Assembly (NCBI GenBank): GCA_025363355.1 | Contig: JANYEB010000037.1 | Coordinates: 47,056 to 111,055 of the forward strand | Reading direction: 5' to 3' | Length of the DNA: 64,000 nucleotides | Source of the DNA: Chitinophagaceae bacterium | Lineage (GTDB): Bacteria > Bacteroidota > Bacteroidia > Chitinophagales > Chitinophagaceae | Part shown: positions 21,567 to 32,471 of the stretch, one piece after another | Layout: each line of letters begins with the position of its first letter | Position numbering within the stretch: the stretch's first letter is position 1 | Made by a program: the position numbers and the translations under genes | Notes under the pieces: model-generated | The model's input: the letters and a program-made list of their open reading frames with translations, nothing else | What the model was told of the DNA's origin: nothing | Database searches by the model: none

Positions 21567-22490
21567 ATGAAAAAACAATTTATTCTACTTGTGTTGATTG
21601 CATTTTGTAATTGTTGTTTTGCTCAAATCCAAACGCCTTCTTCGGGTAAAATTATTCGAATTGATAGCTTTCCATCAAAGTATGTAACAGCTAGAAATAT
21701 TGATGTTTGGTTGCCTGATGATTATAGCACATCAAAAAAATATGCAGTCTTGTATATGCAAGATGGACAAATGTTATTTGACTCAACGATCACTTGGAAC
21801 AAACAAGAATGGATGGTTGATGAAACTGTTTCTTCTCTGATTAAAACCAATACTATTAATAATGTTATAGTTGTTGGTGTTTGGAATGGTGGTAAAACAA
21901 GACATATAGATTACTTTCCTCAAAAACCTTTTGAGAGTTTATCGCAGGCTGAACAAGATAGTTTGTATCATAAAAGTAGACCTAATGGTGTTAGTGTTTT
22001 TAATGATGGGAAAGTACAATCTGATAACTATTTAAAATTTTTAGTTAAGGAATTAAAACCACGAATCGATCGTCAATTCTCTACACTAAAAAACAAGCAA
22101 AATACTTTTATTGCAGGAAGTAGTATGGGAGGTTTAATTTCTATGTATGCTATTTGCGAATATCCAAAAGTTTTTGGTGGAGCAGCTTGTTTATCTACAC
22201 ATTGGCCAGGGGTATTTACTTTAGAAAACAACCCAATTCCACAAGTTTTTTATAATTATTTAAAGGAACATTTACCAAGCCCTAAAACACATGAAATTTA
22301 TTTTGATTATGGAACAAAAACATTAGATGCAATGTATCAACCCTTACAAGAACAAGTAGATGTAATTATGAAAAGTAAAGGCTTTACAAATAAAAATTGG
22401 ACTACTAAAAAGTTTGAAGGAGAAGACCATTCTGAAAAATCCTGGCAAAAGCGTTTGTATATTCCACTTACATTTTTATTAAAGAAATAA
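21567..22490 (+). CDS. Secreted alpha/beta-hydrolase, putative esterase (IroE/enterochelin-esterase-like)
   Basis: Signal peptide; AVLYMQDGQMLFD; nucleophile motif GSSMGGLISMY. Confidence 0.88.
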   Translation: MKKQFILLVLIAFCNCCFAQIQTPSSGKIIRIDSFPSKYVTARNIDVWLPDDYSTSKKYAVLYMQDGQMLFDSTITWNKQEWMVDETVSSLIKTNTINNVIVVGVWNGGKTRHIDYFPQKPFESLSQAEQDSLYHKSRPNGVSVFNDGKVQSDNYLKFLVKELKPRIDRQFSTLKNKQNTFIAGSSMGGLISMYAICEYPKVFGGAACLSTHWPGVFTLENNPIPQVFYNYLKEHLPSPKTHEIYFDYGTKTLDAMYQPLQEQVDVIMKSKGFTNKNWTTKKFEGEDHSEKSWQKRLYIPLTFLLKK

Positions 22491-22492
22491 GA

Positions 22493-23956
22493 CTAGGTTT
22501 TTAATTTAACCCAATCTATAATAAACTTATTTATTGCATTGCCCGATATGGTTAATTGCATTTGTGATAATTGTTGATGCAACGATGCAAACTTTGTTTT
22601 CCGTTCTTTTTTATCAATGGTATTTACAATATCATTTATCTGTTTTAGAAACAGTTTCTCTGGTTCGTGATAAATAGCAATCTGCTCCAAATATTTCTTT
22701 GCCTGTTTACTAACATATTCAATAATTTCAATATTATTTTCATCGTAGTGAAGCATTACTAGATATAAACGCATAGACGCTTGTGTTCTAAGTTCAACTT
22801 GAGGAATAGATTTATTTAATATATCTGTCCACCAGTTTATTGCTTCTTGATACTTACCTAAAAACAAGCACACCAAACCACAACAAGCTTCTATATAAAT
22901 TTTAAAATCTTTTCTAAAAGTAAGTTTCTTATCAATAAAAAATTGCTTGTATTCATCAACGATTGAGTAAGCTTTTTCATATTCTTTCTGGTATAAAAAG
23001 TACATTAAGCCACACCAACAATAATTGTGCATTCGTCTAATATTAACTTCAATTGTTGGGGCATTAAAGGTGTAAATTTTATTGAGATATAATTCAAATT
23101 CATCCCATCTATCGGCTTTTTCGCAGCTCAATAAAAAATTATAATAACTAGCTAATGGATCCATATTTAACAAAGGCTGATGCTCAATTTGCTCCTCACG
23201 AATCAGCACTCCTTTTTTGCAGCATTCGTAATTTCTTTGCTGGTCGTTGATGAGATTATAATACAAACTCCAAGTGCTGTAATATCTAAACTTAGCGTTA
23301 TAAGAAACTGGGGGTTCCTGCTTCATATTATAAGCATTCACATAAATATCTGCTCTTTGCTTAATCACATTTTGTGGCAGGACACCAATTTCAAGTTCTA
23401 GTAATGTTAGGTAGTGCCAAACATTACCAATTTGTTGGTGCGTATTGGCAATTTCAGAGGCTTGTGCTTCTTCTTTTTCAATGGTCATATAAGACTCAAT
23501 TGTTGGCTCGCCAATTCTTAAATTCCCAAATAAGTATTTTTCAAGAATAACAATATCTGCTATTACATAATACAATTCATATTGCCAAGCAAGCTCTTTC
23601 GTTTTAACAATTAGTTTCTCTGCTTCAGCATCTAATCCTTTGCTAGCAAGAATCTTGACTTGTAGAAACATATTTCGAATTTTCCATTCAATAAAATTTT
23701 CTTCGTTGTATTGCTGCATACAACTTAAAATCATATTGAATAAATAGTTTTTTGCAACCCCAAATTGTTTAGCAAAAGTTTCCTTTTTAAACTTCTTTAA
23801 TAAAGCATTTTCATCATATACCTCTTGTTCATTAATGGCATCAAATAGCTTGGCGTAGTTTGTATTTTTATGCTGAACTTGTCGTTGTGTAAATAGTTTA
23901 AAATATCTTTTTTCAGATGGAGATAATGAATGAATAAGAGAAAAAAGAGAGTTCAT
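22493..23956 (-). CDS. Uncharacterised helical-repeat (TPR-like) protein, paralog A
   Basis: N-terminus LIHSLSPSEKRYFKLFTQRQ... similar to 36865..38421 product; helix-rich, no catalytic motif. Confidence 0.75.
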   Translation of the reverse strand: MNSLFSLIHSLSPSEKRYFKLFTQRQVQHKNTNYAKLFDAINEQEVYDENALLKKFKKETFAKQFGVAKNYLFNMILSCMQQYNEENFIEWKIRNMFLQVKILASKGLDAEAEKLIVKTKELAWQYELYYVIADIVILEKYLFGNLRIGEPTIESYMTIEKEEAQASEIANTHQQIGNVWHYLTLLELEIGVLPQNVIKQRADIYVNAYNMKQEPPVSYNAKFRYYSTWSLYYNLINDQQRNYECCKKGVLIREEQIEHQPLLNMDPLASYYNFLLSCEKADRWDEFELYLNKIYTFNAPTIEVNIRRMHNYCWCGLMYFLYQKEYEKAYSIVDEYKQFFIDKKLTFRKDFKIYIEACCGLVCLFLGKYQEAINWWTDILNKSIPQVELRTQASMRLYLVMLHYDENNIEIIEYVSKQAKKYLEQIAIYHEPEKLFLKQINDIVNTIDKKERKTKFASLHQQLSQMQLTISGNAINKFIIDWVKLKT

Positions 23957-24095
23957 ATTTGGCGTTTATAAGCAAGTAAATATAAGCACTTCAGAAAAAC
24001 AAAAACCCTTTGAAACCTAATTTTTTAATAAAATGGGTATGTGGAATGTTAAATAAAAAAAGTCTTTTTGGGTTACAAATCAAATACTATAAGTT

Positions 24096-26216
24096 ATGAA
24101 ACAAGATCGAATGGAGCAAATCAAAAGCACACAAAAAGCATCTAATTTAAATGTACTTTTCAGTATCATTTTATTAATGATATTTTTATTTCTTTTTGCT
24201 AAAACTGTGAAATCTCAAGTTGTAATAAATTACGTAGATAGTGCAGGAATTGCTGGCTATAATGGAGATGGATTTGCTGCTAGAAATGGCAGAATCAATA
24301 TTCCATTTGGTAGTTATGGTGGCAATATTGCCATAGACAATAATGGCGATTTATTTATTGCGGATTTTTTAAATCATAGAATTAGAAAGATAGATAAAAC
24401 AACAAAAGTTATTACAACAGTTGTGGGCAATGGCGTTGGTGCATTTAGTGGCGATGGTGGATTAGCCATCAATGCCCAAGTGTATCGCCCAGCTTGCATT
24501 GCATTTGATGCTGCTAACAATATGTATATATCAGATCAATCAAATTATAGAATTAGAAAGGTGAATGCTGTAACTGGTATTATTACAACATTTGCAGGCA
24601 CAGGTGCTTTTGGAACATCAAGCCCCAATGGAGATAATGGATTGGCAACTAACTGTTCTTTTAGAACGCTTTCTCATATAACAATAGATGGATATGGTAA
24701 TTTGTATGTGGTAGATTTATATAGATTAAGAAAAATTAGTATAGGAACAAACATCATTACAGCCTTTGCAGGAAATGATAATTATGGCTTTAGCAACGAT
24801 GTGCCTGTATTAGCCACTAACACTTATTTTGGTGGTGTACTTGGTGGTATTTTGGCAGATAATGTTGGCAATGTTTACATAGCTTCTGGGCTTAGGGTTC
24901 GTAAAGTTCAAGGAGGGGTAATTTCTACAGTAATTGGACATTATTGGGATAATGGACAGATTTTTGGTGGAGATGGTGGATTGGCAACTTCAAATACTTA
25001 TTATGGTGCAACTAGCAATTTGGCTTGGGGTATTTATGGCGAATTATATCTGTGCGAGCAAAATAATAATCTCATCAGAAAATATATGCCATCAACAGGA
25101 ATTATTACTACAGTTGTTGGAGATGTTGCTGGTGGTTATCCTTTTTTATATGGAGGATACAATGGCGAAGGGCATTATCCTTTAGCAACCAAACTACTTT
25201 ATCCATCTTCAGTTGCAATCAATGCAAGTGGTGAAATGTTTATTTTAGATGAAAATAGGGTTAGAAAAGTATTTTACCCTTGCACACCAATAAGTGTTAG
25301 CAGAAGTGTTACAGTATGTTCAAGTGCATTACCATATCATTGGGCTGGATTAACTTTAACTACAACAGGAAATTATACAGTTCATCAAACGCTTGCAAGT
25401 GGTTGCGATAGTAGTGCTACTCTTCGCTTAACAGTATTGGGAACTATGCCTCCAATTACTGGTCTAAATAATGTTTGTGTTGGAAACGCTGTTCAACTAT
25501 CAGATTCTTTTGTTGGCGGAATTTGGACAAGTGTACTAGGTAGAGCAACAGTTAGCAACACTGGTTTAGTAACAGGTATTTCTGCTGGCGTTGCAACAAT
25601 AAAATACACTTTTGTAAATGAGTTGGGATGTAATGCAACGTCAACATATTTCGTATCGGTAAATCCAATTCCTAATGTTCCTACAATTCAATATGTTCTT
25701 GGTACAGTTGACCCTCAAAGTGGTGCTCCAAGGGGTAGTTTTTGTGCCAATCGAACATTTACTGTTGTTGGTATTCCAAGTGGTGGTTTATGGAGTAGCA
25801 CAGGAACATTGGCAGTAGGCAGCTCTTCTGGTATTGCAACAACAAACTCAACAATAGGTGCAGGTAGTTTAACGTATATATATACCACTCCATTTGGCTG
25901 TAGCAATAGTAGAACAATGGTTGGAACAGTAGTTATTTGTGCAAGCCATCGTGGAGAAAATGACGAGACTACAGTTGAAAATAATAAATTCCTTTTATAT
26001 CCTAATCCAGCAAAAAACATTGTTTCAATTCAAGTTGATAAACTAATAAACGATGGGCAAATTGTAATAACCGATTTGTTTGGAAAACAACTTAAATCGC
26101 AACTATTAAGTATTGGAAAAAATAGTATGGATGTTGGTAGTTTAAGTAAAGGGATGTATTTTGTAAATCTAATCACCAATCAAAACAGACAAACACAAAA
26201 ACTTGTAATAGAATAA
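24096..26216 (+). CDS. NHL-repeat secreted protein with T9SS type A sorting domain
   Basis: Repeated IAIDNNGDLFIADFLNHRIRKI / ITTFAGTG units; C-terminal LYPNPAKN...KGMYFVNL...QKLVIE. Confidence 0.9.
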   Translation: MKQDRMEQIKSTQKASNLNVLFSIILLMIFLFLFAKTVKSQVVINYVDSAGIAGYNGDGFAARNGRINIPFGSYGGNIAIDNNGDLFIADFLNHRIRKIDKTTKVITTVVGNGVGAFSGDGGLAINAQVYRPACIAFDAANNMYISDQSNYRIRKVNAVTGIITTFAGTGAFGTSSPNGDNGLATNCSFRTLSHITIDGYGNLYVVDLYRLRKISIGTNIITAFAGNDNYGFSNDVPVLATNTYFGGVLGGILADNVGNVYIASGLRVRKVQGGVISTVIGHYWDNGQIFGGDGGLATSNTYYGATSNLAWGIYGELYLCEQNNNLIRKYMPSTGIITTVVGDVAGGYPFLYGGYNGEGHYPLATKLLYPSSVAINASGEMFILDENRVRKVFYPCTPISVSRSVTVCSSALPYHWAGLTLTTTGNYTVHQTLASGCDSSATLRLTVLGTMPPITGLNNVCVGNAVQLSDSFVGGIWTSVLGRATVSNTGLVTGISAGVATIKYTFVNELGCNATSTYFVSVNPIPNVPTIQYVLGTVDPQSGAPRGSFCANRTFTVVGIPSGGLWSSTGTLAVGSSSGIATTNSTIGAGSLTYIYTTPFGCSNSRTMVGTVVICASHRGENDETTVENNKFLLYPNPAKNIVSIQVDKLINDGQIVITDLFGKQLKSQLLSIGKNSMDVGSLSKGMYFVNLITNQNRQTQKLVIE

Positions 26217-26286
26217 TTAGGATCAATAGGGGTTTATAAGTTCCGGCTAGTCTTGGTTGGAACTTTCCGTTGTTTTGATAGTATCG

Positions 26287-26332
26287 AATAAAAAAGGCTA
26301 CCCAATAGGTAGCCTTTTTTATTTTTTATCTA
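26287..26332. terminator. Terminator between convergent T9SS cargo genes
   Basis: AAAAAAGGCTACC-CAAT-AGGTAGCCTTTTTTATTTTT. Confidence 0.88.
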
Positions 26333-26448
26333 GGTTAAAGAACCTTAACCAAAACCTTTTTTAATAGATTAAACATATCTATGATTTCTTTAAAATCTGA
26401 AAACAAATAAGAACAATGTAACATTAACTAATTACCTAAAGTATGAAA

Positions 26449-28650
26449 CTACTTTTGAATTAATAATTTTTGAGTAATAATATTTTTCCCGTTGGTAATA
26501 CGAATAAAATACATACCATTATTCAACTTTGATAAGCTCAATTTTTTTGCTCCATTGCTTTCTACATTTACTGTTTCGTTACTAATAACATTTCCTATTT
26601 GATTGATGATAGTAATAGTTGTAGCACCTTTCCAGTTTTCGTTAAACTGAATAGTTGCATTATCAGTAGCTGGCTGAGGATAAATAACAACCATTGGTTT
26701 TGCAGTTTCAATATCGTTCATAGTTCTAAATGTAGTACCACTAGTTTGTGCTAAAAGTGTATAACATTTTGTGGCACTATAAGCACTTCCATATCCATAA
26801 ACATAAACTTTATAAGTACCTACTGCACCGCCATTATATTTTATGGTTTCAGCAGTTGTTCCTGCATTTTGAGAAATCCCCACTTGTGTGCCACTTGGAT
26901 TATACAATACCACATCATAATCGGCTGGTAAATTGGTTAAACTAATTTGAATATTTTTAGCAGCAGTTGTGTTAGCAAAACTATAATAATCTTTATCTGT
27001 GCTACTTGCAATTTGTGCATTGTAACTAGTGCCAACTGTAATGGCAGCAGCTGTTGTAGTTGTGTTATTACTTTCTAAAATGTCGGTGCAAGTTGGTGTT
27101 GCAGCTGTTGTAGTAAAGCTAGCAGTTGTTGAATATGCACTTGTTGTTGCAGCACAAGTTGTAGCTACTTGATAGTTATAAGTTGAACCAGCAGTTAAAC
27201 CTGATAAAGTGTAAGATGTTGTAGTAACGGTAGCTGTTGTATAAGCAGTTGCTGTTGCTAATTTATATTGAATTTTATAATTGGCAGCACCAGTTGCAGC
27301 AGCCCAATTAATTACAGCACCTGTTTGTGTAATGCTTGCTGCTGTTACGCTTACCGGTGTTGAGCAAGTTGGTGTTGCAGCAGTTGTTGTAAAACTAGCA
27401 GTTGTTGAGTATGCACTTGTTGTTCCACTACAAGTTGTAGCTACTTGATAGTTATAAGTTACACCAGCAGTTAAACCTGTCAAAGTATATGATGTTGATG
27501 TTGTTGTAACTGTTGTATAAGCCGATGCAGTTGATAATTTGTATTGAAGACTATAGCTAGCAGCACCTGTTGCAGCTGTCCAACTAATTGTTGCACCAGT
27601 TTGTGTAATGCTTGCTGCAGCTATGTTTGCAGGCGTTGAACAAGTTGTAGTAGTTGGTGCGATACAACCTAATGATGATGCCAAAGAAGCCCTTGCTCCT
27701 CCACTTTGTAATACTGCATAAATTCTATCTCTTTGCCCAATGCTAAACATTTGCATACATTGATCATCTACATAATCCATATAGTTCATAAACATATCGC
27801 CATTAGCACCATTGCTGCAAGTTGTGTGAGGATAAGTTGGGCAACCATAATTTGATGTTTGTTGCTTAGGTGTATCACCTACCAAATCATCGCCACAACT
27901 TGCATCACCCCAAATATGACGAAGGTTTAACCAATGTCCAACTTCGTGAGTGGCTGTTCTACCTAAGTTATAGGGAGCAGAAACAGTTCCAGTATTTCCA
28001 AATGCAGAATATAAAATTACTACACCATCAGTTGCAGCGGCACCACCTGGAAACTGAGCATAACCAAGTAATCCACCACCTAAATTACAAACCCAAAGGT
28101 TTAAATATTGACTACTGTTCCAAGCATTATCGCCACCAGAACTTGCATATTTTACACCATCGTTTGAACTAAAAGAAGTTGTGGTTGTTGACTTGTGAAT
28201 AATGCCAGTTGTTGCAGCACCACTTGGATCTCTTTTAGCTAAACAAAACTGAATTTTGCAATCTGCTGTTAATGATTTGAACGCTGAAGGAATTTTTGTT
28301 GTATCAGCATTATTTAATTGAAAGTCTTTATTTAACACATCAATTTGGCTTTGCACTTGTGCATCGCTGATGTTTTGTGCAGTTGTATTATACACTACGT
28401 GAACCACAACAGGAATATTGTAAACACTTGCACCACGTTGCATTGTATTCGTTAGTTGACTACTTCCACCTTGCTGAATATAGCTTTGGGTATAAGCCTC
28501 AATATCCCTTTGTTGTTGAGCAAATGAAGGATCGGATTTGATTTGTTTTTGATAAACATCGTGACTAGCACAAACACGTTGTGCAAAAAGCGGTTTACTT
28601 GTAAAACAGAAAATAGAAGTTAAAATAAGTATTAACTTTTTCATACGCAT
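26449..28650 (-). CDS. Zinc metalloprotease (M43 pappalysin-like) with two FN3 repeats, PPC-like domain and T9SS sorting domain
   Basis: HEVGHWLNLRHIWG zinc motif, downstream MNYMDY Met-turn; CSTP...FTTTAATPT repeated twice; C-terminal IYPQPATDN...NGMYFIRITNGKNIITQKLLIQK. Confidence 0.92.
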   Translation of the reverse strand: MRMKKLILILTSIFCFTSKPLFAQRVCASHDVYQKQIKSDPSFAQQQRDIEAYTQSYIQQGGSSQLTNTMQRGASVYNIPVVVHVVYNTTAQNISDAQVQSQIDVLNKDFQLNNADTTKIPSAFKSLTADCKIQFCLAKRDPSGAATTGIIHKSTTTTSFSSNDGVKYASSGGDNAWNSSQYLNLWVCNLGGGLLGYAQFPGGAAATDGVVILYSAFGNTGTVSAPYNLGRTATHEVGHWLNLRHIWGDASCGDDLVGDTPKQQTSNYGCPTYPHTTCSNGANGDMFMNYMDYVDDQCMQMFSIGQRDRIYAVLQSGGARASLASSLGCIAPTTTTCSTPANIAAASITQTGATISWTAATGAASYSLQYKLSTASAYTTVTTTSTSYTLTGLTAGVTYNYQVATTCSGTTSAYSTTASFTTTAATPTCSTPVSVTAASITQTGAVINWAAATGAANYKIQYKLATATAYTTATVTTTSYTLSGLTAGSTYNYQVATTCAATTSAYSTTASFTTTAATPTCTDILESNNTTTTAAAITVGTSYNAQIASSTDKDYYSFANTTAAKNIQISLTNLPADYDVVLYNPSGTQVGISQNAGTTAETIKYNGGAVGTYKVYVYGYGSAYSATKCYTLLAQTSGTTFRTMNDIETAKPMVVIYPQPATDNATIQFNENWKGATTITIINQIGNVISNETVNVESNGAKKLSLSKLNNGMYFIRITNGKNIITQKLLIQK
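27088..27639 (-). repeat. Two tandem FN3-encoding repeats, period 276 nt (92 aa)
   Basis: GCAAGTTGGTGTTGCAGC... recurs at 27088 and 27364 with high nucleotide identity. Confidence 0.85.
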
Positions 28651-28810
28651 TTAGTTTTGAGAGATTAAAAGTAAGGGAGAAACTCATTCAAAACATAAAA
28701 TCAAGCCAATGGTAAGAAGGTCATTGAAATAAGCAGTAATAAAAAAGGCTAGACTTTCTTTCTAAAATAATGATTATAGCCTCAAATTATAAACTGTAAA
28801 TCTCTGCTAT

Positions 28811-28818
28811 TATATTTG
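28811..28818 (+). promoter_or_regulatory. -7 box TATATTTG, 4 nt before ATG of aminotransferase
   Basis: Exact TAnnTTTG. Confidence 0.45.
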
Positions 28819-28822
28819 CCCA

Positions 28823-30016
28823 ATGTTAACCATTAGCCAACGTGGGCAACAAATGCCTGCATCTCCTATACGCAAACTAGTTCCTTATGCCGAAGCTGCA
28901 AAAAAAAGAGGAACTAAAGTCTATCATCTCAATATTGGTCAGCCCGATATTGAAACCCCAAAAATGGTTTTAGATGCTGTGCGTAATAGCGATTTTAAAG
29001 TATTAGAATATAGCCACAGTGCAGGTAACGAAAGCTACAGAAGAAAACTTGTAGGATATTATAAAAGTGTTGGTATTAATGTAAACCACCATCAAATTAT
29101 TATTACAACAGGTGGCAGCGAAGCAATTTTATTTGCTTTTATGGCTTGTATGGATGCAGGAGACGAGGTAATAATTCCTGAACCTTTTTATGCAAACTAT
29201 AATGGATTTGCTGTTGCAGCTGGCGTAAATGTTGTGCCAATTACATCTCATATCGAAAATGGATTTGCATTGCCGTCAATTGAAGAGTTTGAAAAGAAAG
29301 TAACATCAAAAACAAAAGCAATAGTTATTTGTAATCCTAATAATCCAACTGGTTATTTATATACTGCCGAGGAGATGGAAGCTTTAAAACAATTAATCAC
29401 TAAGCACAACCTTTATTTGTTTAGCGACGAGGCTTATAGAGAATTTTGTTATGAAGGAAAGCAAATTAGTGCAATGCACTTAACAGATGTAGATGATAAT
29501 GTGGTGATGATGGATACCATTAGCAAAAGATACAGTGCTTGTGGTGGCAGAATTGGAGCATTAGTTACCAAAAACCAAGCATTGCTTGATGCTGTTATGA
29601 AGTTTGCACAAGCAAGATTAAGCCCACCAAGCTTTGCACAAATTGCAGGAGAAGCAGCCATTGATTTGCCAGCAAATTATTTTGATACCACCAAAGCAGA
29701 ATATCAATCTAGAAGAGATTTAATTGTAAAAAGATTAAATGCTATTGAGGGTGTATTTTGCCCCAACCCAGGTGGTGCTTTTTATGCCATTGCAAAACTA
29801 CCTATTGATGATAGCGATAAATTTTGCCAGTGGTTGCTAGAAAGTTTCGATTACAAAGGAGCCACAGTTATGCTTGCACCAGCAACAGGATTTTATGGAA
29901 CAGCAGGTTTAGGAAAACAAGAAGTTAGACTAGCCTATGTGTTAAAACTAGATGATATTAATGCTGCAATGGATTGTTTAGAAGCAGCATTGAAAGTATA
30001 TCCTAATAAAATTTGA
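28823..30016 (+). CDS. Pyridoxal-phosphate-dependent class I/II aminotransferase
   Basis: HLNIGQPDIETP, NPNNPTGYLY, PLP-Lys region DTISKRYSACGGRIGALV. Confidence 0.95.
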   Translation: MLTISQRGQQMPASPIRKLVPYAEAAKKRGTKVYHLNIGQPDIETPKMVLDAVRNSDFKVLEYSHSAGNESYRRKLVGYYKSVGINVNHHQIIITTGGSEAILFAFMACMDAGDEVIIPEPFYANYNGFAVAAGVNVVPITSHIENGFALPSIEEFEKKVTSKTKAIVICNPNNPTGYLYTAEEMEALKQLITKHNLYLFSDEAYREFCYEGKQISAMHLTDVDDNVVMMDTISKRYSACGGRIGALVTKNQALLDAVMKFAQARLSPPSFAQIAGEAAIDLPANYFDTTKAEYQSRRDLIVKRLNAIEGVFCPNPGGAFYAIAKLPIDDSDKFCQWLLESFDYKGATVMLAPATGFYGTAGLGKQEVRLAYVLKLDDINAAMDCLEAALKVYPNKI

Positions 30017-30139
30017 TAATTGATTTTTAGAAAATATATAAAATCTTTAAACTTATTTTAGGATGAGACGTTAAGGTTAATGAAACAAAAAAGTTAGGGG
30101 TTGAATAGCTAATAATTAGCAATGAATAGACAATAATTC

Positions 30140-31222
30140 CTAATCATATCTACCCATATGTTTCAAAAATCTAACATGAGCAGCAATTGCTTTACGTGTT
30201 GTAGGATACTCAATATATTGCAATTGATATTCAGAACAAACAGTGCGGATAATATTACTGATTGCAGGATAATGAACGTGAGAAATTTTTGGAAATAAAT
30301 GGTGTTCTATCTGAAAATTTAAACCACCAACTAACCAACTAACCAATTTACTTTTTGTAGCAAAATTTGCAGTAGTTTTTATTTGATGTGCAGCAAATTC
30401 ATCGGGTAATTTATGTTCCTCGATACTTGCTACAGGAAATTCAGTTTGCTCCACAGTGTGTGCTAATTGAAAAACAATACTCAAAACAAATCCTGCGACA
30501 CATGTGATAGTTAAAAAACCAACCAACCAAGCCAACCAACCAACCATATAAATTGGAATTACCACAAACACAGCAGCGTGATAAACCTTAACCACCCAAA
30601 AGGAAATATGATCTTTAGCACTCATTTTTTTTAAAGGCACATCACCTATTTTTTGTAAAAAATATTTTTTATAGTCTGTAAAAAAAATCCAAAAAATATA
30701 AAGTAACATATACAAAAACCAAAAATAAATATGTTGAAATCTATGTCCCTTTAATCTTTTTTGTGTAGGAGCCATTCGCATTAAAATGCCAATTTCAATA
30801 TCATCATCTACCCCATCAACATTTGTAAAAGTGTGATGAATCATATTGTGTTTCATATTCCACAAAAAATGATTTGCACCCAACATACTAATGCTATGAG
30901 CAGCAATTTTGTTAGTCCATTTATTCTCACTGAAACTGCCATGGCTTCCATCGTGCATTACGTTAAACCCAATAGCAGCAATCACTCCACCCAAAACCAC
31001 AGCTTCAATTAAACGAACATACCAAATAGAGTGAAAGAAAATTAAGTGAATATATAGTGCTGCGAAAACAGTAATTAAAAGAATTGCTTTGAAGAACAAT
31101 TTTCCGTTGCCCGTTGGATTAATTTTATTATCTGTGAAATATTGATACACCCTTTTTCTTAATTCACTGTGCAGTGAATTTTTAACAACTGGGAATTTTG
31201 GTGCTGTATAAGTTGACGACAT
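30140..31222 (-). CDS. Membrane fatty acid (acyl-CoA) desaturase
   Basis: Three histidine boxes HDGSHGS, HNMIHH, QIEHHLFP. Confidence 0.95.
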   Translation of the reverse strand: MSSTYTAPKFPVVKNSLHSELRKRVYQYFTDNKINPTGNGKLFFKAILLITVFAALYIHLIFFHSIWYVRLIEAVVLGGVIAAIGFNVMHDGSHGSFSENKWTNKIAAHSISMLGANHFLWNMKHNMIHHTFTNVDGVDDDIEIGILMRMAPTQKRLKGHRFQHIYFWFLYMLLYIFWIFFTDYKKYFLQKIGDVPLKKMSAKDHISFWVVKVYHAAVFVVIPIYMVGWLAWLVGFLTITCVAGFVLSIVFQLAHTVEQTEFPVASIEEHKLPDEFAAHQIKTTANFATKSKLVSWLVGGLNFQIEHHLFPKISHVHYPAISNIIRTVCSEYQLQYIEYPTTRKAIAAHVRFLKHMGRYD

Positions 31223-31286
31223 TTTATTGTTTTAAGTGGCGAAAATACGAGATAATGAAAGAAGATTTTGAATTTTAACAAATTGG

Positions 31287-32465
31287 CTAGGAAACACTAA
31301 CACCTAACCAACTCATCATTCCCATTCCAATTTCAATAGCACGTTCATCAATATTGAACTTTGAAGTGTGTACGTTATGAATAATTCCTTGTTCTTCATT
31401 TCTTACACCAAGCCTAAAAAAGCAACCAGGAATTTGTTGTGTGTAATAACCAAAATCTTCAGCTCCCATTCTTAATTCTGTTTCTTCAACATTGGTTTCA
31501 CCCATAAATTCATTTGCTAATAAAGTACATTGTTCTGTTAAGACTGGTTCACTATCAACAGTTGGGTAACCGACATCTATAAGTATATCAAGCTCTGCAC
31601 CCATTCCTTCAACAATGGCTTTTGCTTGTTTTTTGATAAGCTCGTGAGCTTTGTATCTCCAGATTTCATCCATACATCTTAATGTTCCCATCAACTTCAC
31701 TTCACTTGGGATAATGTTAGTTGCATTACCACCATGAATAGAACAAATCGATAAAACACTTGGACTTGTTGGATTGTTGTTTCGTGAAATTATTTGTTGT
31801 AATGAAACAATTAACTGCGATGCAATTAATATAGTATCTTGTGTTAAATGTGGTGCAGCAGCGTGTCCACCATTTCCTTTAATGGTGATAAAAATTTCAT
31901 CAGCACTTGCCATTACTCTGCCTTTTCTAAAGCTCAGTTTACCATAATTTAAAACAGGGTGAACGTGCAATGCAACAATTTTTGTTGGTGCAGGATTTTT
32001 TAGCACACCTTCTTTAATCATTAAACTTGCACCACCAGGATTTTTTTCTTCGCCCAACTGAAAGATGAGTTTTACAGTGCCTTCCCATTCGTTTTTTAAC
32101 TCATTCAAAATTTTTGCAGCACCTAATAAGCAAGTTGTATGAACATCGTGTCCACAGGCGTGCATTACACCATCAACCAAAGATTTATAGGGAATATCAT
32201 TTTCTTCTAATATTGGCAAGGCATCCATATCGGCACGAATTGCCATAATTCTGGTTGAAGGATTTTTTCCTTCAATTACAGCAACGACGCCTGTTGTAGC
32301 CATTACATCTGATTCGATTCCAAAGCTTGAAAGTTTTTCTTGAATGAATTTAGAAGTATTGAATTCTTTATAACTCAGTTCTGGATTAGCGTGTAAGTGA
32401 TGCCTGACTTTAATGAATTCCTGAGCGTATTGAGAAGCTAATGCTTTTATTTTTTTTGATAACAT
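31287..32465 (-). CDS. M20-family amidohydrolase / metallopeptidase
   Basis: RHHLHANPELSYKE, RADMDALPI, MHACGHDVHTT, MGAEDFGYY. Confidence 0.95.
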   Translation of the reverse strand: MLSKKIKALASQYAQEFIKVRHHLHANPELSYKEFNTSKFIQEKLSSFGIESDVMATTGVVAVIEGKNPSTRIMAIRADMDALPILEENDIPYKSLVDGVMHACGHDVHTTCLLGAAKILNELKNEWEGTVKLIFQLGEEKNPGGASLMIKEGVLKNPAPTKIVALHVHPVLNYGKLSFRKGRVMASADEIFITIKGNGGHAAAPHLTQDTILIASQLIVSLQQIISRNNNPTSPSVLSICSIHGGNATNIIPSEVKLMGTLRCMDEIWRYKAHELIKKQAKAIVEGMGAELDILIDVGYPTVDSEPVLTEQCTLLANEFMGETNVEETELRMGAEDFGYYTQQIPGCFFRLGVRNEEQGIIHNVHTSKFNIDERAIEIGMGMMSWLGVSVS

Positions 32466-32471
32466 TGTAAT

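Noticed and set aside
25715-26020. 101-aa antisense ORF in the NHL/T9SS gene
   Set aside because: Repetitive low-complexity shadow of Ser/Gly/Thr-rich coding sequence.
27870-28172. 100-aa His-rich + ORF inside the metalloprotease gene
   Set aside because: Antisense to the HEVGHWLNLRHIW region; artefact.
28741-28790. Possible terminator GGCTA...TAGCC
   Set aside because: Only a 5-bp stem with a long loop and no proper T-tract.
30107-30119. GCTAATAATTAGC dyad between convergent genes
   Set aside because: Short and AT-rich, no T-tract; expected by chance in this composition.
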